Part shown: positions 24,379-31,832 of the stretch, piece after piece
Position numbering within the stretch: position 1 is the stretch's first letter
Layout of the letters: each line of letters starts with the position of its first letter
NCBI RefSeq assembly: GCF_016888005.1
Contig: NZ_JAFDVE010000023.1
Span: forward strand, 62,001-126,000
Reading direction: 5' to 3'
DNA: 64,000 bases
Source: Phycicoccus sp. CSK15P-2
GTDB lineage: Bacteria > Actinomycetota > Actinomycetes > Actinomycetales > Dermatophilaceae
The notes under the pieces: generated by a model
The model's input: only the letters and a program-made list of their open reading frames with translations
Databases searched by the model: none
What the model was told of the DNA's origin: nothing
Program-made: the position numbers and the translations under genes

Positions 24379-25598
24379 CCCACCGGCACGAGGAGCCCTG
24401 CGAGGGCGAGGCGTCGGCGGAGGTCGGAGGGCAGCTGCTCGGGGTCGGTGCCCGCGAGGAGGCGCTTCACGGCGCCACGCTCCTCCGGGGTGACCGCGAG
24501 CCGGCCGACGCGGGTGACGAGCACGTCCCCCTCCCACCGTGCGGCCAGGTGCTCGCGCAGCCGCCACCGCGGGCCGACCTCGGCCGACGCCGCGGCGTGC
24601 TGGGCGAGCACGTCCAGTGGCTCGGGCCGTTGTGCCGCCCGGGCGCGCCGGGCCAGGGCGGCGGCGAGGTCGTCGTCGCCCACGGCGTCGAGGGCGGCGT
24701 CCACCGCGGCCCGCACGCGGTCTCGCAGGCCGCCGGCGGTCGCCGGGTCGAGGGCGTCCGTGCCGAGCGGAAGCGCCTCGCGCACCGCCGGGTCGGTGTC
24801 CAGGACCCGGCCGACCGCGGCCAGCAGGTCCTCGGCGACGTGCCGCACGGTCCACACGTGGACGCCGAAGGTCAGATGGGTGCTCGTGCCACCCAGTGCC
24901 GTCGCCGAGTGCAGCCAGCCCCGGGGGAGGTAGAGGCAGTCCCCGGGGCGCAGGACGGTGTCGACGACCGGCCGGGCCCGCGCCGCCGCGGCGACGTCCG
25001 CGCGCCGGTCGGTCCACGGTTGGTTGCGCAGGGGGAGGTCGAGGACGGGCGGGCGCACCCGCCAGTGCTTCTCGCCCTCGACCTGGACGACGAAGACGTC
25101 GTGGACGTCGTAGTGGTCGTCGAACCCCCGGTTCTGCGGTGGGGTGACGTACGCGTTGACCTGGACCGGGTGACCGAGGTCGGCGGCGAGGTCGCGAGCC
25201 GTGGCCGCGACCGGCGCCCACGTCCGGTGCAGGCCCTGGAGGACGATCGTCGCGCCCTCGGCGAAGAGCCGGAGCACCTTGTCCTCGCTCACCTGGTCCC
25301 CGACCGCCGCCCCCACGCCGCCGCCGAGGGTGAGCTCACGGGGGTCGAGCGTCGCGCCGTCCCGCGCCATCCGGAGGAAGGGGGTGCGCAGGCCGCGCCG
25401 GGACAGCAGCTCGTCGACCGCGGCGGCGCCGAAGCCGTGGGTCGGTGCGGGCAGGTCGTCGGCGCGGCTGAGCAGCGGCGCCCGGCCCCAGTGCTCGGTG
25501 GCGAACCGGCTCCGGTCGAGCGCGGTGAGGGTGCCGAGCCCCCGGCCGGGACCGCGGGGGTCCACTGCCGGGGGCTCGGGTGTCACGGGGTCGCTCAC
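24375..25598 (-). CDS. JmjC/cupin-type Fe(II)/2-oxoglutarate oxygenase
   Basis: A 407-residue member of the cupin-4/ribosomal-oxygenase (RoxA/YcfD-like) group. Iron ligands are predicted as H162 and D164 (DHYDVHDVFVVQVEGEKHW) and H230 (PRGWLHSAT); PGDCLYLPRGWLH is the usual second strand. A winged-helix-like C-terminal region follows, ending in KRLLAGTDPEQLPSDLRRRL. Known relatives hydroxylate Arg or His of ribosomal proteins. Here the GTG start overlaps the stop of a small repetitive peptide gene (GTGA), so the two are coupled and the peptide is a possible substrate. The LacI gene is convergent. Confidence 0.87.
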   Translation of the reverse strand: MSDPVTPEPPAVDPRGPGRGLGTLTALDRSRFATEHWGRAPLLSRADDLPAPTHGFGAAAVDELLSRRGLRTPFLRMARDGATLDPRELTLGGGVGAAVGDQVSEDKVLRLFAEGATIVLQGLHRTWAPVAATARDLAADLGHPVQVNAYVTPPQNRGFDDHYDVHDVFVVQVEGEKHWRVRPPVLDLPLRNQPWTDRRADVAAAARARPVVDTVLRPGDCLYLPRGWLHSATALGGTSTHLTFGVHVWTVRHVAEDLLAAVGRVLDTDPAVREALPLGTDALDPATAGGLRDRVRAAVDAALDAVGDDDLAAALARRARAAQRPEPLDVLAQHAAASAEVGPRWRLREHLAARWEGDVLVTRVGRLAVTPEERGAVKRLLAGTDPEQLPSDLRRRLALAGLLVPVG

Positions 25599-25858
25599 TG
25601 CGAGGCGTCCGCCCCGCCGTCCGCGCCGCCGTCGCTCTCACCGGGGACACCCGGCTCGCCGGCGCCGCTGTCGGCCGGCCCCTCGGCGCCGCCGTCGGCG
25701 CCACCGTCGTGCTGGCCGGGCACGGTCTCCTCGCCGGCGCCGCTGTCGGCCGGGCCCTCGGTGCCGGCGCCGCCGTCCGCGCCGCCGTCGCTCTCACCGG
25801 GCATGCCGGGCTCGCCGGCGCCGCTGTCGGCCGGTCCCTCGCTGGGGAACTCACTCAT
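25595..25858 (-). CDS. Acidic three-repeat small protein, coupled to the oxygenase
   Basis: An 87-residue protein I do not recognise. After MSEFPS come three near-identical 25-residue units (residues 7-33, 34-58, 59-83), each opening EGPADSGAGE and closing DGGADGGA, then a four-residue tail. It is very rich in Gly, Ala, Asp and Glu, has no Cys or Lys, no signal peptide and no hydrophobic segment, so it is likely disordered. GGAAGG precedes ATG 25858. Its stop overlaps the GTG of the Fe(II)/2-oxoglutarate oxygenase. It could be a modified peptide precursor, a metal-binding peptide or a regulatory tail protein. Confidence 0.75.
   Translation of the reverse strand: MSEFPSEGPADSGAGEPGMPGESDGGADGGAGTEGPADSGAGEETVPGQHDGGADGGAEGPADSGAGEPGVPGESDGGADGGADASQ
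25610..25840 (-). repeat. Three tandem 75-base units in the acidic peptide gene
   Basis: Units at about 25840-25760, 25759-25685 and 25684-25610 on the minus strand encode the 25-residue repeats; the first has a six-base addition (Gly-Thr). Unit 2 is the most diverged, with EETVPGQHD in place of EPGMPGESD. Confidence 0.8.
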
Positions 25859-25963
25859 CCGAACCACCTTCCGTCGGGTGGCGCCTTGCCGCGCCACCTC
25901 GCCATTCCAGCAGGTCATCACGGGTGGTGGGGGTTTGCGGACCCAGCCTGGGAGGATGACGTC

Positions 25964-27835
25964 ATGGCACTCGACGTCGAGCTGCAGGAGATCCGCGACT
26001 TCCTCGCCGGACACGAGCCCTTCGCCGGGCTGCCCGCCCCGGTCCTGGACACCCTGCCCGGTGCCCTCGCGGTCGAGTACTTCCGCCGTGGCACCGAGAT
26101 CATCGCGCGCGGCCAGGACAACCACCACCTCTACGTGCTGCGCTCCGGCGCGGCCGACGTCCGCGACGCCCAGGACACCCTCGTCGACCGCGGCGAGGCC
26201 GGGACGTCCTTCGGGTCCATCACGCTGACCCAGGGCAACCCGTCGACGTTCTCGGTCACCGCGATCGAGGACTCCCTGGCCCTGCTCGTGCCCGAGGACG
26301 TCTTCCACGGCCTGTGTCGCGACCATCCCGACGTCGACGCCTTCTACGACGAGCAGCGGCGCAGCCGGATGCGCGGTGCGGTCGCCGAGCTGCAGACCTC
26401 CTCCTCCGGCTCGGCCATCCTCAAGACACGGGTGCGCGACATCGTCGGGCGCGACCTCGTCCACGTTCCCGGCACGTCGACCGTGCGCGAGGCCGCGACC
26501 CGGATGGCGGACGAGGGAGTGTCGTCGCTGCTCGTCATGGACGACGGCCGGCTCGTCGGCGTCGTCACCGACCGCGACCTGCGCACCCGCGTCCTCGCCG
26601 CCGGCGTCTCCCCGGACGTCCCGGTCGCCGAGGTCATGACGAGCGACCCCGTCACCGGCTCGGTCGACGCCCTCGCCTTCGAGGCGCTGCTGCAGATGAC
26701 CGCGCGGCACATCCACCACCTGCCCCTCGTCGACCGCGACGGCCGGCCGGTCGGCATCGTCACGACGACGGACCTGCTGCGGCTCGAGGAGGCCAACCCG
26801 GTCTATCTCGCGGGGGACATCGCCAAGCAGCCGGACGTCGCGGGCGTCGCCGCGGTCTCCGCGCGGCTGCCGGGGGTCGTCCGGGCGCTCGTCGACCAGG
26901 ACGCGTCGGCGGACGACATCGGCCGGGTCGTCACGGCGGTGGGGGACGCGGTCGAGCGGCGGGTCATCGCGCTCGCCGAGGCCGAGCTCGGGCCGGCGCC
27001 CGCGCCGTACTGCTGGGTGGCCCTGGGGTCGCGGGCGCGGCTCGAGCAGGCACTGGCCGCCGACCAGGACACCGCACTGCTGCTCTCCGACGACGTCGAC
27101 GAGGCCGATCTCCCGTGGTTCGAGCGGTTCGCCGAACGCGTCGTCGCCGGGCTCGAGCGGTGCGGCTACCCGCGCTGCACGGGCGACGTCATGGCGACGA
27201 ACCCACGGTGGCGCAAGCCGGTCCGCGAGTGGGAGGCCGAGTTCACGTCCTGGCTCAGCACGCCCAGCCCGAAGGCCGTGCTGCACTCGTCGATCTTCTT
27301 CGACATGCGTCCCGTCCACGGCGACGTCGGCCTGCACACCCGCCTCCAGCAGCATGTGCTGCGCACGACCCCGGGGGCCAAGACCTTCCTCGCCCATCTC
27401 GCGAAGCAGGCGGGCGCGCACGAGCCGCCGCTCGGGTTCTTCCGCGGCTTCGTGCTCGAGAAGGCCGGCGAGCACAAGGACACCCTCGACATCAAGAAGG
27501 GCGGGATCCTCGGCATCGTCGAGCTCGCGCGGGTGCACGCCCTGGCCGTCGGCTCGCCGGCGGTCAACACGCGGGCGAGGCTCGAGGCCGCCCGCGCGGC
27601 GGGTGCGCTGAGCGCCGAGCTCGCCGACGACCTGCGCGACGCGTTCGAGTTCATCGGCTACGTGCGGCTGCGCCACCAGTCGGCCCAGGTGCGGGCCGGC
27701 GAGCCCACCGACAACTTCGTCGCACCCGACACGCTCTCGAGCTTCGAGAAGAGGCATCTGCGCCAGGCGTTCTCGATCATCCGGTTCGCGCAGCAGGCAC
27801 TGGGCCGCCGCTACCTGACCTCGCTCGTCTCGTGA
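25964..27835 (+). CDS. cNMP-binding/CBS/DUF294 nucleotidyltransferase-like protein
   Basis: A 623-residue cytosolic multidomain protein: cyclic-nucleotide-binding-like domain (about 15-140), a CBS pair (about 155-285, with VREAATRMADEGVSSLLVMDD and DRDGRPVGIVTTTDLLRL), a DUF294 nucleotidyltransferase-like domain (GSRARLEQALAADQDTALLL near 350) and the DUF294 C-terminal helical domain. Proteins of this layout sense adenine nucleotides and are often found with exonucleases or acetate-permease genes. GGAGG lies 8 bases before ATG 25964. Its stop overlaps the exonuclease GTG, so the pair forms one operon. Confidence 0.92.
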   Translation: MALDVELQEIRDFLAGHEPFAGLPAPVLDTLPGALAVEYFRRGTEIIARGQDNHHLYVLRSGAADVRDAQDTLVDRGEAGTSFGSITLTQGNPSTFSVTAIEDSLALLVPEDVFHGLCRDHPDVDAFYDEQRRSRMRGAVAELQTSSSGSAILKTRVRDIVGRDLVHVPGTSTVREAATRMADEGVSSLLVMDDGRLVGVVTDRDLRTRVLAAGVSPDVPVAEVMTSDPVTGSVDALAFEALLQMTARHIHHLPLVDRDGRPVGIVTTTDLLRLEEANPVYLAGDIAKQPDVAGVAAVSARLPGVVRALVDQDASADDIGRVVTAVGDAVERRVIALAEAELGPAPAPYCWVALGSRARLEQALAADQDTALLLSDDVDEADLPWFERFAERVVAGLERCGYPRCTGDVMATNPRWRKPVREWEAEFTSWLSTPSPKAVLHSSIFFDMRPVHGDVGLHTRLQQHVLRTTPGAKTFLAHLAKQAGAHEPPLGFFRGFVLEKAGEHKDTLDIKKGGILGIVELARVHALAVGSPAVNTRARLEAARAAGALSAELADDLRDAFEFIGYVRLRHQSAQVRAGEPTDNFVAPDTLSSFEKRHLRQAFSIIRFAQQALGRRYLTSLVS

Positions 27836-28509
27836 CCCTGCTGCGCTGGGGGCTTGCCGAGCGGCGGGCACGGGCGGCGCGTCGGGCGGCGCCCGGGCCG
27901 CTCGCCGACGTCCTGGCGGTCGACCCGCCGGCCCCCACGACACCGCTCACCGAGCTGCCGCTGCTCGCCCTGGACCTCGAGACGACCGGGCTCGACCCCG
28001 AGGAGCACCGCGTGCTGTCCGCCGGGTGGGTCCCCGTGGACGGGCGGCGGGTCGTCCTCGGTGGCGCGCGGCGGTTCGTCGTGAGCGACGCGGGGGATGT
28101 CGGACGCAGTGCGACGATCCACGGGATCACCGACGACGCCCTGGCGTCGGGCGTCCCCTTGGCGGACGTCCTCGCCGAGCTCCTGGAGGCGCTCCGCGGC
28201 CGGGCCCTCCTCGCGCACTTCGCGCGGGTCGAGACGGGCTTCGTCGACGCCGCGTGCACGCGGCTGTGGGGCGCCGGGCTCCCGGTGCCGGTCGTCGACA
28301 CCCTCGAGCTCGAGCGCCGGGCGGTCGTCGGGCCGTGGGGTCGCGAGGTGGGGCCCGGCGCCCTGCGGCTGTGGGGTGCGCGGGAGCGCTACGGGCTGCC
28401 CGTCTACTCGGCGCACGAGGCGCTCACCGACGCGCTCGCATGTGCCGAGCTGTACCTCGCCCAGACCGCCGGCAGGCAGGGCGCGACCCTTCGTGACGTG
28501 CAGACCTGA
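27832..28509 (+). CDS. DEDDh 3'-5' exonuclease (DnaQ/epsilon-like)
   Basis: A 225-residue DnaQ-fold exonuclease. ExoI motif LALDLETTGLDPEE carries the first Asp-x-Glu, ExoII-like TIHGITDDAL follows, and ExoIII YSAHEALTDALACAELY holds the histidine and last aspartate. About 40 extra residues precede the catalytic domain. GTG 27832 overlaps the previous TGA by 4 bases (GTGA), so it is translated with the CBS/DUF294 protein. Function may be in nucleotide or RNA/DNA turnover under control of that sensor; not a replicative proofreading subunit by context. Confidence 0.9.
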   Translation: MTLLRWGLAERRARAARRAAPGPLADVLAVDPPAPTTPLTELPLLALDLETTGLDPEEHRVLSAGWVPVDGRRVVLGGARRFVVSDAGDVGRSATIHGITDDALASGVPLADVLAELLEALRGRALLAHFARVETGFVDAACTRLWGAGLPVPVVDTLELERRAVVGPWGREVGPGALRLWGARERYGLPVYSAHEALTDALACAELYLAQTAGRQGATLRDVQT

Positions 28510-28530
28510 CCGCCGGCCGGTGCGTCCGGC

Positions 28531-28698
28531 TCAGATGACGCGCGGCGAGGAGGCCTGGGTCAGGTAGGTGATCTCGTGGGAGACCCGGATGAGGTCACGG
28601 TCGGTGCGGCCGTCCCAGCCCCGGCCCGCGGTACGGGAGGTGCGCAGGGAGGTGGCGAGGGAGCGAGCGGTGCGAGAGAAGGTGTTCACGGGGCTCAT
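28531..28698 (-). CDS. Small basic protein of unknown function (55 residues)
   Basis: Short protein starting MSPVNTFSRTARSLATS and ending ISHEITYL-like (here VSHEITYLTQASSPRVI). It has no cysteine, no signal peptide and no membrane segment; the N-terminal half is Arg/Ser/Thr-rich and the C-terminal half helical. It is divergent from the LysR gene with 72 bases between starts, so it is the natural first target of that regulator. I think similar short proteins occur in related actinobacteria, but I cannot name a family. Coding status rests on its position and composition. Confidence 0.6.
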   Translation of the reverse strand: MSPVNTFSRTARSLATSLRTSRTAGRGWDGRTDRDLIRVSHEITYLTQASSPRVI

Positions 28699-28746
28699 CG
28701 TCGCGTGACCGACTGTCAAGCACAACGCGGGATCACTTCGGGAACA

Positions 28747-28764
28747 TGAAGCATCGCTTAACAT
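28747..28764 (+). promoter_or_regulatory. LysR-site-like dyad and -10 of the LysR gene
   Basis: TGAAGCATCGCTTAA at 28747-28761 is an imperfect dyad (GAAGC/GCTTA around ATC) like a LysR-type site. TAACAT at 28759-28764 ends 6 bases before the LysR ATG, suggesting a leaderless, autoregulated promoter shared with the divergent small gene. Confidence 0.5.
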
Positions 28765-28770
28765 CTGGGG

Positions 28771-29700
28771 ATGCTCGACCCGCACCGGCTCGCCGTCTTC
28801 CGCTCGGTCGTCGCGAGCGGCTCCGTCCAGGCCGCCGCGGACGGTCTCGGGATGAGCTCGTCGGCCGTGAGCCAGCACCTCGCGGCCCTCCAGCGGGAGA
28901 CCGGCCTGACCCTCTTCCAGCGGTCCGGCCGCGGCATCCTGCCCACCGACGCGGCGCTGGCCCTGGACGCGGGCAGTGACGAGGCCATGGGCGAGTGGGG
29001 GCGCCTGGACCAGGTCGTCGCCGACCTCCGGGACGGCCGCTCGGGGCGCCTGTCGATCGGCTACTTCGCGTCGGCCGGCTCGGCCTGGATGCCCGTCCTC
29101 GTCGGGCGCCTCACGAGCGAGTACCCGGACCTCGTCCTCGAGCTCGTGCTCAACGAGAGCGAACGCCGCGGCCCGCGCCCCGACATCGACCTCGTCATCG
29201 GCCCGCCCGACGAGCCCGCGCCGAGCGGGTATCGCCGGGTCGAGCTCACCGAGGACGAGTTCGTCCTCGTCGTGCCGCGCGACCACGACCTGGCGACGTC
29301 CGGTGAGGTCGCCCTCGGGGACCTGCGGGCCGAGACGTGGGTGAGCAACGACCATCCGCGCTCGGTGGGGCACCGGCTGGTCGTGGCCGCCTGCACCGCG
29401 GCCGGGATGCGGCCGCGCTTCACCGTGCAGGCCCAGGACCACCACACGGCGGTGGGGTTCGTCGGAGCCGGGGTCGGCATCTCGGTGATGCCGGGCCTGG
29501 CGGCGCGGGTGCTGCCCCCGACCGTCGTGCGGGTCGCACTGGCCCCTCCTGCACCCGTGCGCCACCTCGCCGCGGTCGTCCGTGACCACGGGACGTCCGA
29601 CCCGGTGGCGGACCGCGCCCTGCGGCTGCTCACCGAGCTCGTCGTGCACCCCAGCCGGGGGCGGCGTCGGCCGCCGCGCACCGCGGCGCCCACCGGGTGA
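28771..29700 (+). CDS. LysR-family transcriptional regulator
   Basis: A 309-residue LysR-type regulator with an N-terminal winged HTH (residues 1-62, LAVFRSVVASGSVQAAADGL then SSSAVSQHLAALQRETG) and a C-terminal effector domain (GRLSIGYFASAGSAWMPVLV onward). The effector is unknown. ATG 28771 follows TAACAT by 6 bases. The divergent 55-residue gene and a LysR-like dyad between them are the standard arrangement for a self-regulated LysR unit. The reading frame ends inside the loop of a strong terminator. Confidence 0.94.
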   Translation: MLDPHRLAVFRSVVASGSVQAAADGLGMSSSAVSQHLAALQRETGLTLFQRSGRGILPTDAALALDAGSDEAMGEWGRLDQVVADLRDGRSGRLSIGYFASAGSAWMPVLVGRLTSEYPDLVLELVLNESERRGPRPDIDLVIGPPDEPAPSGYRRVELTEDEFVLVVPRDHDLATSGEVALGDLRAETWVSNDHPRSVGHRLVVAACTAAGMRPRFTVQAQDHHTAVGFVGAGVGISVMPGLAARVLPPTVVRVALAPPAPVRHLAAVVRDHGTSDPVADRALRLLTELVVHPSRGRRRPPRTAAPTG

Positions 29701-29715
29701 GGGTGGGCGCCGCGG
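29681..29715. terminator. Bidirectional terminator, 14-bp perfect stem
   Basis: CCGCGGCGCCCACC at 29681-29694 pairs with GGTGGGCGCCGCGG at 29702-29715; the 7-base loop contains the LysR TGA. It separates LysR from the convergent nuclease-fold gene. Confidence 0.8.
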
Positions 29716-29739
29716 GGTCGGGGTGGGTACGGCCGGGGG

Positions 29740-30645
29740 TCAGTGCTTCATCCACAGACGGGCGACGACCGCATTGTGGTCGCTGTGCTTGCTGTCGAAC
29801 ACGTAGTGGTGGTCGTCGAAGTCCATGAAGCGGTTGTCGGCCGGGCGGATCCACGCGTACACGTAGTCGACCCGACGCCGACCCAGGGTGGGGAGGCCGG
29901 TGACACCGATCCTCGAGTAGCTCGAACGCAGGCTCGGCAGCCCGTTCTGCCGGTTCTCCAGGACGGTGTACGGGAACTTCGCGTACGTCACGCGCTTGTC
30001 GTCCTGGTAGTCGACGTTGAAGTCTCCGGTGACGACCACCTGGCCGTTGCTCTTCTTGTCGAGGACGAGGTCCTTGATCATCCGCAGGTGCTTCTCGGCA
30101 TCCCGGGTCCGCGGCAGGTCGTAGGGGTGCCCGTTGTCGTCGATGTGCGCGTTGAGGTGGTTGTTGACGTGGGTGATCCTGCGACCGCTCGGCTTGTGCA
30201 CGTACTGGGCCCACGTGATGTAGCGGGGCGGGGGTGGGTTGCCCGAGCCTCCGGTGTCGCAGACGAAGATCGTGCCCTTGTCGATCCGGTCGAACATCGA
30301 CTTCTTCGCGAGAACGGTGACCTCGCGGCCCCACGTCTTCGCGGGCGTCCAGGCGTAGAAGCCGTGGTTCGAGGCCCACTGGTTGATGATGTCGCCGCGC
30401 CCCTGGACCTCCTGGAGGCCCACGAGCTCGGCACGGTCCATGATCGCGACGAAGTCCTCCTTGAACTGCGAGTCCTTCAGGTCCGAGAGGATGTTGAAGC
30501 TCGCGACGCGGAACGTCGACGAGTTGGCCGGTGCGGCGCCGGCGGCCTGTGCGGTCGCGGCGCCGGCCGCGCCGGTGAGTGCGGTGGCGCCGGCGAGCCG
30601 CCCGAGCGTGCGGCGGCTGAGGCGGACGGTCTGGTCCTGGTCCAT
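29740..30645 (-). CDS. Tat-exported endonuclease/exonuclease/phosphatase-family protein
   Basis: A 301-residue secreted hydrolase of the DNase I/EEP fold. The N-terminus has a twin-arginine motif (LSRRTLGRLAG) and an Ala-rich hydrophobic segment to about residue 38. EEP landmarks in order: RVASFNIL, LVGLQEVQG (metal Glu), VNNHLNAHID, VVTGDFNVDY, and the C-terminal SDHNAVVAR. Substrate could be DNA, RNA or a phospholipid head group; the fold alone does not decide. It is divergent from two secreted RTX cell-wall hydrolases, hinting at a shared extracellular degradative role. Confidence 0.88.
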   Translation of the reverse strand: MDQDQTVRLSRRTLGRLAGATALTGAAGAATAQAAGAAPANSSTFRVASFNILSDLKDSQFKEDFVAIMDRAELVGLQEVQGRGDIINQWASNHGFYAWTPAKTWGREVTVLAKKSMFDRIDKGTIFVCDTGGSGNPPPPRYITWAQYVHKPSGRRITHVNNHLNAHIDDNGHPYDLPRTRDAEKHLRMIKDLVLDKKSNGQVVVTGDFNVDYQDDKRVTYAKFPYTVLENRQNGLPSLRSSYSRIGVTGLPTLGRRRVDYVYAWIRPADNRFMDFDDHHYVFDSKHSDHNAVVARLWMKH

Positions 30646-30811
30646 GGGTTCCCCCGGAGGTCGTCGTGATGGGCCTCCACCGTCCTGCCGTCCGCTGCGC
30701 AGACGCTGCGAACCGGGTGCGCCCACCGCGCAGCGAGTCCGCAGCGGGCTCCACCACGGTGGTCGGTATCGGTGGTCCGGTGGGGACCGCCGCGACCGAA
30801 GGAGAACCCCG

Positions 30812-31822
30812 ATGAACGCCTCACTCGCCCGACCCCGTGCCCGGGTCTCGCGTCGCGCCGCCCGGGTCGGTGTCGCTGCCGTCGCCGCCATGGCCCTCGG
30901 GACGGGGGTCGCCGTGGCCGCCACGATCGACGGCACGCCCGGCGACGACGAGCTCACCGGCACCGCGTCCGCCGACACGATCCGCGGCTTCGCCGGTGCC
31001 GACGTCATCTCCGGGTACGGCGGCAACGACACCCTCAAGGGCAACAACGGCCACGACACGATCTACGGTAACGACGGCGCCGACACGATCGACGGCGGGG
31101 CCGGCTCCGACAAGGTCGTCGGCGGCAACGGCCACGACGACGTCAAGGGCGGCGACGGCGCCGACGAGATCTACGGCCTCGACGGCAGCGACGTCCTGCG
31201 GGCCCGTGACGACAAGGAGGACAAGGTCTACTGCGGTGCCGGGAACGACACGGCGTACCTCGATCGGCTCGACCTCATGCCGACGTCCGAGCTGAACAAG
31301 CCGCAGGGCACCTGCGAGAACATCAAGTGGACCAACCCGTGGGTGCTGCCCATCGCGCTGTCCGACATGCCCGAGGGCAAGGCCGGGCTGGACGACCCGC
31401 ACCACCCCACGAGCGGGCAGTATGCGGCCGTCGACCTCCAGGCGCCGTCCGGCAGCCCCATCCGGGCGATCCGCGGCGGGTACGTCGAAGCGGCCGGGTA
31501 CCACCCGCTCGGCCAGACCTGGTGCGGCTACGGCGTCGTCATCCGTGGCGTGGGCGGCGGGCAGTACATGTACTGCCACATGACCGCCGGTTCGGTGGCG
31601 GTGTCGCAGGGGCAGGGCATCGGCTCGCTGCGGGTCATCGGCAAGGTCGGCAGCACCGGGGAGAGCACCGGCCCGCACCTGCACCTGCAGATCTGGAAGC
31701 GCAGCTTCTCGCAGGACGGCTTCAACAGCTCCGTCTGCCCGCAGCCGATGCTCGTCGCCATCGCCGACGACCGCGCCGTGCCGCGCCCCGCCGACCTGCC
31801 GTACAACGGCTGCCAGTCCTGA
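30812..31822 (+). CDS. Secreted RTX-repeat M23 peptidase
   Basis: A 336-residue exported protein: signal peptide (about 1-37), RTX/hemolysin-type Ca-binding nonapeptide repeats (about 38-148, units such as GGNDTLKGN and GADTIDGGAG), a two-cysteine capping segment (C141 to C168) and a C-terminal LytM/M23 domain with D208 and the HLH pair at 289-291 (GPHLHLQIW). M23 peptidases cut glycyl or stem-peptide bonds in peptidoglycan. Calcium-dependent folding outside the cell is likely. GAAGGAG precedes ATG 30812. The next gene, 10 bases on, has the same RTX front and a different lytic domain. Confidence 0.88.
   Translation: MNASLARPRARVSRRAARVGVAAVAAMALGTGVAVAATIDGTPGDDELTGTASADTIRGFAGADVISGYGGNDTLKGNNGHDTIYGNDGADTIDGGAGSDKVVGGNGHDDVKGGDGADEIYGLDGSDVLRARDDKEDKVYCGAGNDTAYLDRLDLMPTSELNKPQGTCENIKWTNPWVLPIALSDMPEGKAGLDDPHHPTSGQYAAVDLQAPSGSPIRAIRGGYVEAAGYHPLGQTWCGYGVVIRGVGGGQYMYCHMTAGSVAVSQGQGIGSLRVIGKVGSTGESTGPHLHLQIWKRSFSQDGFNSSVCPQPMLVAIADDRAVPRPADLPYNGCQS
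30923..31249 (+). repeat. RTX nonapeptide repeats
   Basis: Roughly nine in-frame GGxGxDxxx-type units at residues 38-146 of the M23 protein, predicted calcium-binding beta-roll. Confidence 0.8.
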
Positions 31823-31832
31823 CGGGTCCGTC

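Noticed and set aside
25610-25840. CRISPR-like or collagen-like repeats
   Set aside because: Units are contiguous, in frame and diverging at synonymous positions; there are no spacers and no G-X-Y periodicity.
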